Positions 19,171-28,543 of a stretch of 64,000 bases of DNA are shown piece by piece. The first letter of the stretch is position 1. Every line of letters begins with the position of its first letter. This DNA comes from Bacteroidales bacterium (GTDB lineage: Bacteria; Bacteroidota; Bacteroidia; Bacteroidales; Muribaculaceae). Under the pieces are notes generated by a model. It was given only the letters and a program-made list of their open reading frames with translations. It did no database searches and was not told the DNA's origin. Both the position numbers and the translations under genes were made by a program. The DNA is taken from positions 1 to 64,000 of the forward strand of contig SUXG01000004.1 of assembly GCA_015061085.1 (NCBI GenBank). Reading direction: 5' to 3'.

Positions 19171-19791
19171 TTAGAGGTTGATAGAATTAAGGAGCTGTTG
19201 TTCCTTGAAATTTGCTTCAGCATGTAGCTTGTCGCACTGCAAAGTGAGTTCAGCCACCTTATCTGCATCCTTAAGAGATGAGAGGTTAATACGAACGTTG
19301 AGCAACGCACCGAAAGTAGCTGTGCGAGCACACATCATAGCTACGCAAGCATCTGTGATTGCGTTTTGGTTGCCCTTTGCAGCGATTACAGCGATAGCAT
19401 CCATGATTTCTACAGCTGTCTTAGCCACTTCGAGAGGTACGAGAGCAGCCTTGAGAGTAGCTTCTTGGATAGCGTTAGAACGAGCAGCCTTTTCTTCGTC
19501 TGTTTCCTTTGGAAGTTTGAATGCGTCAAACACTACGTTGTAGGCATCAGCATCGTCATCGATGAATTGGAGGAACTTCACTTGAGCTTCAGCCATCTTA
19601 GGAGCCAAAGCCTTCATTTCTTCCTCTACTTCTACATATTTCTTACGACCGATAGTGAGACCTGTCACCATTTCTGCGAGTGCAGCTGACAAAGCACCGC
19701 AAAGTGCTGAGATGCTACCACCACCAGGCACAGGGTCGCTACCTGATGTAGCAGCCATAAAACCTTTAATATCGAGATCTTGTAATTTCAT
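19171..19791 (-). CDS. fchA: Formimidoyltetrahydrofolate cyclodeaminase
   Basis: Releases ammonia from 5-formimidoyl-tetrahydrofolate to give 5,10-methenyl-tetrahydrofolate, so the histidine-derived carbon enters the folate pool. The 206-residue, largely helical protein contains PVPGGGSISALCGALSAALAEMV in two parts near residues 21-43, the glycine-rich signature of the FTCD C-terminal family, and DDDADAYN around 98-105. In animals this domain is fused to the formimidoyltransferase; here the two are separate genes of one operon. The gene sits between hutI and hutH. Confidence 0.93.
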   Translation of the reverse strand: MKLQDLDIKGFMAATSGSDPVPGGGSISALCGALSAALAEMVTGLTIGRKKYVEVEEEMKALAPKMAEAQVKFLQFIDDDADAYNVVFDAFKLPKETDEEKAARSNAIQEATLKAALVPLEVAKTAVEIMDAIAVIAAKGNQNAITDACVAMMCARTATFGALLNVRINLSSLKDADKVAELTLQCDKLHAEANFKEQQLLNSINL

Positions 19792-19818
19792 GATTTAGTT
19801 AATTTAATCGGTTTATAA

Positions 19819-21063
19819 TTAATCGTTTACATTCACCACCTTACCGTCATGGATTGTCATCTTGACACAATTCATGCCGACATAATATGGCAATGTCTTA
19901 TAGTTGTCGGAACGAAGCATCACAAAGTCGGCCTTCTTTCCGATTTCGATAGAGCCTACTTGGTCGGCAAGTCCGAGTGCTGCAGCACCGTTGATTGTGA
20001 GCGCTGTGATTACTTCTTCGATGCTCATCTTCATGTATATGCAAGCCAAGGCGATAGTCAATGGAATTGAGCCTGAGTAGCAAGAACCCGGGTTGAGGTC
20101 GGTAGCCAAAGCTACGGCTGCGTTAGAATCGATGAACTTTCTTGCCGGAGCAAATGGCTCTTTGAGTGTGAATGCTGTCAATGGCAACAATGTAGCCACA
20201 ACGCCCTTTTCTGCCATGTCTTTGACGCCTTGATCGCTAACGTGCAACAAGTGGTCGGCCGACAAAGCACCGAGTTCGGCAGAGAGTTCTGCACCACCGA
20301 GAGTGACAATTTCGTCAGCGTGAAGCTTAATCTTATAGCCCATATCTTTAGCGGCATTAAGCAAACGTCGAGAGTCTTCGATTTCAAACACATTCTTCTC
20401 GCAGAAGATGTCGCAATTGGTGGTCAAATCCTTGAACGCAGGGAGCATCTCGTTGATGATGAGATCGACGTATTCAGCTGTGCGACCTTTGTATTCCTTA
20501 GGAGTAGCGTGAGCACCGAGGAATGTAGAAACGATGCGAAGCTTTTGGTCCTCCTTGTCAGCGAGGCTCTTAATTACTTCAAGTTGTTTGCGTTCAGTCG
20601 CAGTGTCGAGGCCATAACCGCTCTTAGCTTCTACGGTAGTGACACCCATTTCGACCATGCGATCGATGTGCCATTGAGCCTTTTCTTCGAGTTCTTCTGC
20701 CGATGCAGCGCGTGTAGCGTTGACAGATGACTGGATACCACCACCACGCTCCATAATTGACATATAAGTATCACCCTTTAGACGCCATTCAAACTCATCA
20801 GGACGATAGCCACCAAAAACGAGGTGAGTGTGAGAATCGACAAAGCCCGGGAGCAGACATCTGCCCTCAGCGTCGATTACTTCATAGTCAGCCACATTGA
20901 CTTCCGGCATTGACTCTGCATCTCCAACATAAGTAATGATACCATCGTTGGCGATAACACAACCATTGTTGATTACGGTCAATTCCGACATAGCGACACC
21001 CTTACGAGCCGAGTCGCCGCAAGGGGTCACTATAGTTGCGTTTTTGATAATAATGTTCTGCAT
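19819..21063 (-). CDS. hutI: Imidazolonepropionase HutI
   Basis: Hydrolyses 4-imidazolone-5-propanoate to N-formimidoyl-glutamate. The 414-residue protein is an amidohydrolase: metal-binding His78 and His80 (GFVDSHTHLVFGG), then KLHADEIV, and a late Asp in ATDLNPGS. The order of motifs is standard and nothing is missing. The stop of ftcD is three bases upstream of this start, so translation of the two is likely coupled. Confidence 0.96.
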   Translation of the reverse strand: MQNIIIKNATIVTPCGDSARKGVAMSELTVINNGCVIANDGIITYVGDAESMPEVNVADYEVIDAEGRCLLPGFVDSHTHLVFGGYRPDEFEWRLKGDTYMSIMERGGGIQSSVNATRAASAEELEEKAQWHIDRMVEMGVTTVEAKSGYGLDTATERKQLEVIKSLADKEDQKLRIVSTFLGAHATPKEYKGRTAEYVDLIINEMLPAFKDLTTNCDIFCEKNVFEIEDSRRLLNAAKDMGYKIKLHADEIVTLGGAELSAELGALSADHLLHVSDQGVKDMAEKGVVATLLPLTAFTLKEPFAPARKFIDSNAAVALATDLNPGSCYSGSIPLTIALACIYMKMSIEEVITALTINGAAALGLADQVGSIEIGKKADFVMLRSDNYKTLPYYVGMNCVKMTIHDGKVVNVND

Positions 21064-21066
21064 ATA

Positions 21067-21966
21067 TTACTCTTCCATGATGCGAGACTCAAGCACTTGA
21101 GCCATAGAGAAGTCTTCTATGCCGAGGTAGTATTCAGCAGTATCGATAAGTGCAGCCATAGGTACAAGACCTATAATTTCGCTACCCGCAATAGTTACAC
21201 CCCAACGAGCAGCTTCAAACTTCACTGTTTCGAACACGCGATAGAGAGCTGTGCGAGTATAGTCTGTCATGTTGATAGATACTTGGACGATACCACGGTC
21301 AGAGAGTTCAACACCCATAGCCTTAACGAAACGGAAACCACCATTCATATGACGAATGCGCTTACCAATAGCAGTAGCAATGTCAAGACGATTTGTGTTT
21401 AGGTTGATATTGAATGCTACGAGTGGCATACGAGCACCTACTGCTACAGTACCTGCAGTCGGGTGACGTTGTTCAGGACCGAAGTCAGGGTGCCATTGTG
21501 GCTCGTGAATCTTTTCTTCCATACCTTCGAATTCGCCCTTGCGAATAGCAGCGAGGTTTTCGCGGTGAGGAGCTGAAGCTGACTTTTCATAAAGGAATAC
21601 AGGGAGATTGTAGAGCTTAGCAACTTCTTCACCTACTTCCTTAGAAAGAGCGATACAGTCTTCCATAGAAGCGTTGCGAATAGGAATGAAAGGCACTACG
21701 TCAACAGCGCCCATACGAGGGTGTTGACCTTCGTGCTTAGTGAGGTCAATAAGTTCTACAGCCTTACCGATAGCTTCGATTACAGCAGCTTTCAATGGCT
21801 CACGTTCGCCCACTACAGTCACAACGCAACGGTTGTGGTCTTGGTCGTTAGAATAGTCAAGGAGCTTAACGCCCTGTTTGCCACGGAATGAGTCTACAAT
21901 TTTTTCAATCTTTTCAAGGTCGCGACCTTCGCTAAAATTAGGTACGCATTCGATAATTTGATTCAT
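21067..21966 (-). CDS. ftcD: Glutamate formimidoyltransferase
   Basis: Moves the formimidoyl group from N-formimidoyl-glutamate to tetrahydrofolate, leaving free glutamate. The 299-residue protein begins ECVPNFSEGRD, the family signature, and has HPRMGAVDVVPFIPI near residues 82-96, which contains the catalytic histidine region. It corresponds to the N-terminal half of the fused animal enzyme. It is the second gene of the hut operon. The presence of this gene and fchA shows that the folate-dependent branch is used rather than formiminoglutamase (HutG). Confidence 0.95.
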   Translation of the reverse strand: MNQIIECVPNFSEGRDLEKIEKIVDSFRGKQGVKLLDYSNDQDHNRCVVTVVGEREPLKAAVIEAIGKAVELIDLTKHEGQHPRMGAVDVVPFIPIRNASMEDCIALSKEVGEEVAKLYNLPVFLYEKSASAPHRENLAAIRKGEFEGMEEKIHEPQWHPDFGPEQRHPTAGTVAVGARMPLVAFNINLNTNRLDIATAIGKRIRHMNGGFRFVKAMGVELSDRGIVQVSINMTDYTRTALYRVFETVKFEAARWGVTIAGSEIIGLVPMAALIDTAEYYLGIEDFSMAQVLESRIMEE

Positions 21967-22001
21967 AATGCTATATATTATAATGTGTTTGATTTGACTG
22001 A

Positions 22002-23990
22002 TTATTTGTTGATAAGTGATTTGATGTAAGCGTCATCGGCTACAAATGGCTCTGTGATAGAGAAGCCTTGGTTGCCGTGTGAATCATTGAACTCAGAAAC
22101 AGTTGACATAGCGTTTTCGTTGCGAGCCCATGAACGACGTGCCACGCCACCCATTACGTCCCACAACATTGCACTGCGGAGGATTTCATCAACACGCTTA
22201 GAGCCGTCGCAGACCATACCGAAACCACCATTGATAGACTTACCGATACCTACGCCACCACCGTTGTGTAGAGCTACGAGGCTCATACCACGAGCACAGT
22301 TGCCGGCGAAGCATTGAGTCGCCATGTCTGCCATTACATTCGAACCGTCTTTGATGTTGGATGTTTCACGGAATGGAGAGTCTGTACCGCTCACGTCGTG
22401 GTGGTCACGGCCGAGCATGATAGGACCTACCTCGCCATTGCGTACCATTTCGTTGAACTTGAGTGCGATGTTCATACGACCGACTGCGTCTTGGTAGAGG
22501 ATACGAGCTTGTGTACCGACTACGAGTGCGTTCTTCTCTGCGTCGCGAATCCAATTGTAGTTGTCACGGTCTTGACCACGACGATTGACATCGATGCATG
22601 ACATAGCAGCTTGGTCAGTCTTGATGAGGTCTTCATGTTTGCCACTCAAGCATACCCAACGGAATGGACCATAACCATAGTCGAAGAGCATTGGTCCCAT
22701 AATATCTTCTACGTATGAAGGCCAAATGAAACCATCTTTTTCATCGATACCATTACGAGAGATTTCTTTAACACCTGCATCATAAATAGCCTTCATGAAT
22801 GAGTTTCCATAATCGAAGAAGTAAGTACCACGAGCGACAAGAGCCTTGATAGCTTCGAAATGACGCTTCAATGACTCATCGACAAGAGCCTTAAATTTCT
22901 CAATATCATTGCTCAACAATTGTGTGCGTTCTTCGAAAGTGATGCCTGCAGGGCAATAGCCACCTTCATAGACAGCGTGACAAGATGTCTGGTCGCTGAG
23001 GAGCTCTACTTTCTTATTGTTTTCTACTGCATATTCGAGCAAATCTACAACGTTACCAAGATAAGCGATTGAGATTGGCTCCTTAGCTTCCATAGCCTTT
23101 TCAGCCAATTCAAATGCCTTAGCGATATCGTCAGTCACTTCTTGTACCCAACCTTGAGAGTGGCGTGTTTCGATACGAGAAGCATCGACTTCGGCAATGA
23201 TAGCTGCAGCACCTGCGATTTCGGCAGCCTTAGGCTGAGCACCACTCATACCACCAAGACCTGATGAGATGAACAAGTGACCACGAAGGTCGCCATCTTG
23301 TGGCACGCCAAGTTTCATACGACCTGCATTGAGGAGTGTGTTGAACGTACCGTGTACGATACCTTGAGGACCGATATACATCCAACCACCTGCAGTCATC
23401 TGACCATAGTTGGCAACACCCATCTGCATAGCTTCGTGCCAATCGTGAAGGTTGTCAAACATGCCGACCATCATAGCGTTTGTGATGATAACGCGTGGTG
23501 CGCTTGGGTGAGACGGGAAGAGACCGAGAGGGTGACCTGACTCGATAACGAGTGTCTGATCTTGTGTCAACTCTTCAAGATATTGCATAATGAGGCGATA
23601 TTGCATCCAGTTTTGACACACTTGACCTGTCTCGCCGTAAGTCACGAGTTCGTAAGGATAGAGAGCGATGTCAAAGCAAAGGTTGTTGTCAATCATCACC
23701 TGGAAGGCCTTACCTTCCACGCATTTACCCTTATATTCATCGATTGATTTAGCCTTCAAGTCGCCCTGAGGACGGAAACGATAGCCATAGATTCGGCCAC
23801 GAGTGCGAAGCTCTTCGAGGAATTCAGGAGCCAATTGCTCGTGAAGTTCTTCAGGAATATAACGCAAAGCGTTCTTAAGAGCGACAACCGTCTTCTCTGG
23901 TGTCAAAGTATAGCCGCGGTCCGGCGCACGACGGATACCCTCAACGAATGTAGGATACTCCGGTAGTTTGTTTGAAAGTGTTATTCTCAT
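22002..23990 (-). CDS. hutU: Urocanate hydratase HutU
   Basis: Adds water to urocanate to give imidazolonepropionate, with tightly bound NAD as an electrophile. At 662 residues it belongs to the longer Bacteroidota/eukaryote-like form (E. coli-type relatives are about 555). Signatures include GGWMYIGPQGIVHGT near 205-219, SSGLGGMSGAQPKA for NAD binding near 240-253, and the active-site Cys region CAVYEGGY-like CHAVYEGGYCPAG. It is the first gene of the operon; a -7 box lies about 30 bases upstream. No Hut repressor gene is visible nearby. Confidence 0.95.
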   Translation of the reverse strand: MRITLSNKLPEYPTFVEGIRRAPDRGYTLTPEKTVVALKNALRYIPEELHEQLAPEFLEELRTRGRIYGYRFRPQGDLKAKSIDEYKGKCVEGKAFQVMIDNNLCFDIALYPYELVTYGETGQVCQNWMQYRLIMQYLEELTQDQTLVIESGHPLGLFPSHPSAPRVIITNAMMVGMFDNLHDWHEAMQMGVANYGQMTAGGWMYIGPQGIVHGTFNTLLNAGRMKLGVPQDGDLRGHLFISSGLGGMSGAQPKAAEIAGAAAIIAEVDASRIETRHSQGWVQEVTDDIAKAFELAEKAMEAKEPISIAYLGNVVDLLEYAVENNKKVELLSDQTSCHAVYEGGYCPAGITFEERTQLLSNDIEKFKALVDESLKRHFEAIKALVARGTYFFDYGNSFMKAIYDAGVKEISRNGIDEKDGFIWPSYVEDIMGPMLFDYGYGPFRWVCLSGKHEDLIKTDQAAMSCIDVNRRGQDRDNYNWIRDAEKNALVVGTQARILYQDAVGRMNIALKFNEMVRNGEVGPIMLGRDHHDVSGTDSPFRETSNIKDGSNVMADMATQCFAGNCARGMSLVALHNGGGVGIGKSINGGFGMVCDGSKRVDEILRSAMLWDVMGGVARRSWARNENAMSTVSEFNDSHGNQGFSITEPFVADDAYIKSLINK

Positions 23991-24020
23991 GATTTATACA
24001 ATTAGATTTCCTTTAATGCA

Positions 24021-24028
24021 CAAAATTA
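24021..24028 (-). promoter_or_regulatory. -7 box for the hut operon
   Basis: Minus strand TAATTTTG matches TAnnTTTG and would start transcription at about 24013-24016, roughly 25 bases before the hutU ATG. No clear -33 box is seen, which could mean that an activator is needed. Confidence 0.5.
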
Positions 24029-24101
24029 ATAAATTTTGTCCACATCAGCACCATATTTTTAAGATTATTTTACCAATTATTCTGATGAGAGCCAAAATAA
24101 A

Positions 24102-24136
24102 AAACGTTCGAGCCCAAATTGCGCACCCGAACGTTT
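24102..24136 (-). terminator. Terminator after the DoxX gene
   Basis: Minus strand: AAACGTTCG (24136-24128) pairs with CGAACGTTT (24110-24102), followed by TTTATTTTGG. It lies 27 bases after the stop of the DoxX-type gene and separates it from hutU. Confidence 0.85.
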
Positions 24137-24162
24137 CTATATATATGCAACTTGCCGTCTGA

Positions 24163-25545
24163 CTATTGCTCCGGCTTCTGCTCCTCAGACTCAGCGGTCG
24201 ATGTCTCGTCAGCGGTCTCTATAGTCTCCTCTTCTTCGACTATGAGATTGCGGAAACGGATTCTGCGTCTGACGTATCTCACCACCATCGGCACATGGCT
24301 GAGCACTGCGATGGAAAGCAACGATAGAAGATAGATTAGCGACAGTTTCAAGAGGATATTCTTGTTGTCTTTGGCAAAACTCATAGGGTCGGTCGATGTA
24401 TCCTCAGTCATAAAGTCAGCGATGGCAATAGCTCTGAGCGAGCTCTTGAATTTCACTACCCCGTCTTCAAGAAACACCACTGCCGGATTGCCTCTTACAA
24501 CTTCTTTGATAGATGTATCTTCGGCTATATAGATGTCATAGCTCGACATCGAGAGGTCTTCCCATTCTGATATTTCATCCGGTGTCGCAGCGGCTACTGA
24601 TATCATGTCGATACCCTGCTGCTGACAATAGGCATAGAGCGAATTTATCTGATAGGTCGATGCGATACTCACCTCATCCAGCGAGGAATAGAACAAGATG
24701 ACCTGGCGTCCCTCGTCGAGCACTACAGACTCTGTGACATCTTCATCATCACTATTAAATACACGCAACGATTTTGACGCGAATACATCTTTATCACCGA
24801 CAACAGACACCTCTTTTCGCTCAACAAACTCCCACTCATCATCATCGGGAAGATTATCTACAGTAAACTCTTTTTTCTCTCCATCCTTGCTATAGATAAA
24901 CAGCAATTCATTCATGTCGTCATCATCGTCAGCACTCAATAAGGTCTCACCTATTGGATATGGACGAAAATCAACCAAAGGTTGATATATATAACCATAC
25001 AGTGCAACTACAACAATAAATAGCGTCGAGACTCCGACCATCAGCCATTGTAATGTCGGAATAATAAAACACCTTGAACGACGGGCAAAAAGCACCAGCC
25101 ATCCGAGCATTACCGACAACACAATATTCTTCCAAAACGTCTCCCAATGGCTCATTATCAACGCATCGCCAAAGCATCCACAGTCGCTAACAGGATTCTC
25201 CATAGCAATCCATAACGTCAATGGAGTCATAATTAGCATTAACAACACAGCACCAATAGGAGCCAATCTACGATAGCACCCAAAAATGAAACTTACACCC
25301 AATAAAAATTCAAATGTAAATAGCGAAAAGACAGAAAAAAGCACAATACTATCAGGCAACACAATCTGCAATGCCGCCATATAGTCGTTAACTTTGTAGA
25401 TTGTCCCCCACGGGTCTATAGCCTTGACAAACCCCGAGAAGGCAAAAGTCGCACCGACGACGAGTCGCAACAGCATCGTGAGCAACTCGTTCCACAACGG
25501 GAAAGTCGAACGCTTCGCTGTCACAGCAGTCTTATCACTCGCCAT
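24163..25545 (-). CDS. DoxX/MauE-type membrane protein with thioredoxin-like extension
   Basis: A 460-residue inner-membrane protein. The N-terminal ~190 residues hold four or five membrane helices of the DoxX type (LLRLVVGATFAFSGFVKAID) and a Cys pair in DCGCFGDAL at 121-129, which is shared with MauE-like proteins. A soluble middle part (about 195-400) contains an ILFYSSLDE strand followed by secondary structure like a thioredoxin fold, but no CxxC. A further helix near 405-425 and an acidic tail follow. This layout is seen in Bacteroides proteins annotated as BT_3928 family; the function is unknown, possibly in redox balance at the membrane. It overlaps the DUF1599 gene by 11 bases. Confidence 0.8.
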   Translation of the reverse strand: MASDKTAVTAKRSTFPLWNELLTMLLRLVVGATFAFSGFVKAIDPWGTIYKVNDYMAALQIVLPDSIVLFSVFSLFTFEFLLGVSFIFGCYRRLAPIGAVLLMLIMTPLTLWIAMENPVSDCGCFGDALIMSHWETFWKNIVLSVMLGWLVLFARRSRCFIIPTLQWLMVGVSTLFIVVVALYGYIYQPLVDFRPYPIGETLLSADDDDDMNELLFIYSKDGEKKEFTVDNLPDDDEWEFVERKEVSVVGDKDVFASKSLRVFNSDDEDVTESVVLDEGRQVILFYSSLDEVSIASTYQINSLYAYCQQQGIDMISVAAATPDEISEWEDLSMSSYDIYIAEDTSIKEVVRGNPAVVFLEDGVVKFKSSLRAIAIADFMTEDTSTDPMSFAKDNKNILLKLSLIYLLSLLSIAVLSHVPMVVRYVRRRIRFRNLIVEEEETIETADETSTAESEEQKPEQ

Positions 25546-26077
25546 ATTTTAGTTTTATAAGAGCAAAGATAGAATAATTAATCATATCCATATAGTTGGC
25601 ATCGATACCTTCGGAAATGATGGTTTTACCCTCGTTGTCCTCTATCTGCTTTGTGCGGAGAATCTTTTGGAGGATAATATCGGTGTAGCTGCTGACGCGC
25701 ATCAATCGCCAAGCCTCACCGTAGTCGTGGTTCTTAGCAAGCATCAAGTCAGTCGTCTGCTTGATAAGCTTATCGTAGAGCATAGTCGCCTCCTCTGCAT
25801 CTATTTCCTCTCCGACACCCAACTCAAGTTGAATCAATCCAATAATGCCATAGTTAACTATACCGATAAATTCAGGCTCAAAACCCTCATCGACAAGTGC
25901 CGTACCGGTCAACTCAATAGTGCGAATACGATTAGCCTTGATATAAATCTGATCGGTTATACTCTTTGGGCGCATAATGCGCCATGATGTGCCATAATCC
26001 TTGAGTTTATTCACAAATATATCTCGACACATCTCTATTATAGCCGCAAACTGCTGGTCTGTATTTGTTTTTTCCAT
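25535..26077 (-). CDS. DUF1599 domain protein with internal duplication
   Basis: A 180-residue protein of a conserved Bacteroidota family without known function. It is visibly made of two similar halves: KLKDYGTSWRIMRPKSITDQI at about 25-45 matches KNHDYGEAWRLMRVSSYTDII at about 117-137, and each half ends with a NYGIIGLIQLELG / NYSIFALIKLKYG helix. Such all-helical repeats recall MazG-like nucleotide pyrophosphatases, but this is only a resemblance. It is the first gene of a pair with the DoxX gene and has a consensus -7 box. Confidence 0.85.
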   Translation of the reverse strand: MEKTNTDQQFAAIIEMCRDIFVNKLKDYGTSWRIMRPKSITDQIYIKANRIRTIELTGTALVDEGFEPEFIGIVNYGIIGLIQLELGVGEEIDAEEATMLYDKLIKQTTDLMLAKNHDYGEAWRLMRVSSYTDIILQKILRTKQIEDNEGKTIISEGIDANYMDMINYSIFALIKLKYGE

Positions 26078-26161
26078 ATCTATGACTGTGTTAAAGAGGA
26101 ACGACTATTGATTCCTTGATTAATTAAATTTATGCTTATGGGGATACCCCATATTCGTTTG

Positions 26162-26193
26162 CAAAAGTAGTAAAAAAGTAAATATTGAGCAAG
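26162..26193 (-). promoter_or_regulatory. Promoter of the DUF1599-DoxX pair
   Basis: Minus strand TACTTTTGC (-7 box at 26169-26162) with CTTG/TTGC at the -33 position, 19-20 bases upstream. The leader is about 80 bases. Confidence 0.55.
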
Positions 26194-26220
26194 ATATTTC
26201 GTAATTTCGATAATTTGTCT

Positions 26221-26228
26221 TATTTTTG
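26221..26228 (+). promoter_or_regulatory. -7 box for the agmatine operon
   Basis: TATTTTTG matches TAnnTTTG and sits 30 bases before the ATG at 26258. A TTTCG lies near the -33 position. Divergent from the DUF1599 promoter. Confidence 0.45.
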
Positions 26229-26257
26229 AACAAAATTTTAAAACTACAGACAAAACT

Positions 26258-26491
26258 ATGATTGATTTATTTGAAATTTTTGACTCTATCATATCACAAT
26301 CACGCTCTGTCGATGTAGCAGAAAGTGAATTTCGCAAACAATTATATGAAGATGAAGAGCTTTTATCAGTATATAAAGAATGGTGTGAAGAATGCGGATA
26401 CACTGAAAAAAAAGGATTTATTGAATATTGCCATCAATATTATGATGCTGAAGAAAGCAAATGGGATATATTAAACAATGACTATGAATAA
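26258..26491 (+). CDS. Small acidic protein of unknown function ahead of agmatine deiminase
   Basis: A 77-residue protein, not recognised. It is strongly acidic and rich in Tyr, Glu and Asp, predicted helical, with two cysteines in WCEECGY and a further Cys near the end of IEYCHQYYD. No signal peptide or membrane segment. Its reading frame overlaps the start of the agmatine deiminase gene by 14 bases, and it has its own -7 box upstream, so it is likely translated and coupled to that gene. A role with the putrescine enzymes is only a guess from position. Confidence 0.7.
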   Translation: MIDLFEIFDSIISQSRSVDVAESEFRKQLYEDEELLSVYKEWCEECGYTEKKGFIEYCHQYYDAEESKWDILNNDYE

Positions 26492-27527
26492 CGACAAGTC
26501 TATAAGGATGCTCGCTGAGTGGGAGCCTCAAGAGGCTATCATCATGGCTCTCCCTCACGAATATACCGACTGGGCTTATATGCTCGATGAAGTGCACCAA
26601 TGCTATAAGGATATGGCACGCGCAATTGTCGAAAGTGGCGAAAAGCTAATTCTACTGGTCAAAGACAAAGTCCAAGCCACTAAGCTATTCAAAGATATAC
26701 CGATGGACAATATTTTGATGGTCAAAATGCCGACCAACGACACCTGGACTCGCGACTATGGCGTTATCAGCATCGAAACGCCCGACGGCCTCAAAGCCAT
26801 CGACTTCGGCTTCAACGGCTGGGGACTCAAGTTTGCCTCATGCCACGACAACCTTGCCAACCTTCGTCTGCGCGACATGGGACTCATCCCATCTGATGCC
26901 TATCGCAACCTCCGCGGATACATCTGCGAGGGTGGTTCGCTTGAGACCGATGGTCAAGGCACACTGCTGACCACCACAGAATGTCTCTGCTCGCCCAATC
27001 GCAACGGAGGACTCAGCAAAGAGGAAGTGGAGCAAGTGCTTAGCCGCGAATTGGGCTTCACACGCTACCTTTGGCTCGACCATGGCTACCTTGCCGGCGA
27101 CGACACTGACAGCCACATCGATACACTGGCACGCATCTGCCCCAACGACACAATCGTCTTCGTAGGATGTCGCGACATTGACGACGAGCACTTCGAAGCA
27201 CTCCTCAATATGCGCATGCAGCTTGAATCGTTCACCACAGCCGACGGACGTCCATATCGTCTGCTTGAGCTTCCGATGGCCGATGCCATGTACGACGAAG
27301 ACGGAGAGCGTCTGCCTGCTACTTATGCCAACTATCTCGTGCTCAATGACCGTATCCTACTGCCGACCTACAATCAGCCCGACAACGACCGCGCTGCGAC
27401 CGAGATAATGCGTCTCGCCTATCCCGGCTACCAAATCGTAGGCATCGACTGCTCTGCCCTCGTGCGACAACACGGCTCTCTCCACTGCTCCACAATGCAA
27501 ATCCCTCAAGGACTACTATACCTATAA
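26478..27527 (+). CDS. aguA: Agmatine deiminase AguA
   Basis: Hydrolyses agmatine to N-carbamoylputrescine and ammonia in the cytoplasm. The 349-residue protein belongs to the peptidyl-arginine-deiminase-like fold: MLAEWEPQEAIIMALPH at the N-terminus, TNDTWTRDYG for substrate binding, the catalytic His in DDTDSHIDTLAR, and the nucleophile Cys337 in GSLHCSTMQIP. The next gene performs the following step, so together they make putrescine from agmatine. Arginine decarboxylase is not in the window. The GC content is higher than the surrounding genes, which may reflect strong codon selection. Confidence 0.95.
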   Translation: MTMNNDKSIRMLAEWEPQEAIIMALPHEYTDWAYMLDEVHQCYKDMARAIVESGEKLILLVKDKVQATKLFKDIPMDNILMVKMPTNDTWTRDYGVISIETPDGLKAIDFGFNGWGLKFASCHDNLANLRLRDMGLIPSDAYRNLRGYICEGGSLETDGQGTLLTTTECLCSPNRNGGLSKEEVEQVLSRELGFTRYLWLDHGYLAGDDTDSHIDTLARICPNDTIVFVGCRDIDDEHFEALLNMRMQLESFTTADGRPYRLLELPMADAMYDEDGERLPATYANYLVLNDRILLPTYNQPDNDRAATEIMRLAYPGYQIVGIDCSALVRQHGSLHCSTMQIPQGLLYL

Positions 27528-27541
27528 TAGATAGCAAACTC

Positions 27542-28444
27542 ATGTCACAACAGAATAAAACACTCAAAGTCGGTTTCGCTCAAAACAGCTACACCTCCGA
27601 CATAGCCGGCAATCAAGCCATCAACGCAAAAAGCATACGTGACCTCGCAGCTCAAGGCGCTGAACTCATCGTGCTACCCGAGCTACACGACTCTCTCTAC
27701 TTCTGCCAGGTGGAATCAGTCGACAACTTCGACCTTGCCGTTTCGCTTGCCGATGACTCAGCCACTGTGCGTTTCTACTCCGAATTGGCACGCGAATGTG
27801 GCGTAGTACTCGTCTCCTCGCTCTTCGAACGTCGCTCAGCGGGACTCTACCACAACACCTCTATCGTATTCGAAAAAGATGGCTCAATAGCAGGTCGCTA
27901 CCGCAAAATGCACATTCCCGATGACCCTGCATACTACGAGAAATTCTATTTCACACCGGGCGACATCGGTTTTGAGCCGATACAGACTTCAGTCGGTCGA
28001 CTCGGAGTGCTCGTCTGCTGGGACCAATGGTATCCAGAAGCAGCAAGGCTTATGGCTCTACGTGGAGCAGAAATACTCATCTACCCTACCGCTATCGGTT
28101 GGGAATCGTCAGACACCCCCGAAGAACAAGAACGTCAACGCGAAGCTTGGACCACTGTCCAACGTGGTCATGCAGTAGCCAACGGCCTGCCTGTAGTAAC
28201 TGTAAACCGCGTAGGACACGAACCCGACCCATCATCTCAGACCAACGGCATACAATTCTGGGGAAGTAGCTTCATAGTCGGTCCTCAAGGAGAATTTATC
28301 CACCGTGCTTGCAATAATGCTACTGAGCACCACGTTATCGAAATCAATATGGCACGTTGCGAACAAGTCAGACGCTGGTGGCCATTCCTCCGCGATAGAA
28401 GAATAGAAGCATACTCCTCTATCCTCAACCGCTTCAACGACTAA
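27542..28444 (+). CDS. aguB: N-carbamoylputrescine amidase AguB
   Basis: Nitrilase-superfamily enzyme that splits N-carbamoylputrescine to putrescine, ammonia and CO2. The 300-residue protein has the Glu-Lys-Cys triad: Glu in VLPELHDSLYFCQ (about residue 48), Lys in YRKMHIPDD (about 122) and Cys159 in VLVCWDQWYPEAAR. QWYPEAAR after the cysteine is characteristic of this amidase group. It follows aguA by 14 bases; a hairpin ends the operon about 100 bases downstream. Confidence 0.95.
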   Translation: MSQQNKTLKVGFAQNSYTSDIAGNQAINAKSIRDLAAQGAELIVLPELHDSLYFCQVESVDNFDLAVSLADDSATVRFYSELARECGVVLVSSLFERRSAGLYHNTSIVFEKDGSIAGRYRKMHIPDDPAYYEKFYFTPGDIGFEPIQTSVGRLGVLVCWDQWYPEAARLMALRGAEILIYPTAIGWESSDTPEEQERQREAWTTVQRGHAVANGLPVVTVNRVGHEPDPSSQTNGIQFWGSSFIVGPQGEFIHRACNNATEHHVIEINMARCEQVRRWWPFLRDRRIEAYSSILNRFND

Positions 28445-28543
28445 GTATCTACATACAGTCAGCATTAAGTCAGTATCCAAGCAACAAGCAAAATTAGCAA
28501 CACCCTCAACACATATATAATAACAGACAAATAAGTAAATATC

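Noticed and set aside
17983-19689. Plus-strand frames across hutH and the cyclodeaminase gene
   Set aside because: Shadows of the conserved hut genes; no promoter or coupling.
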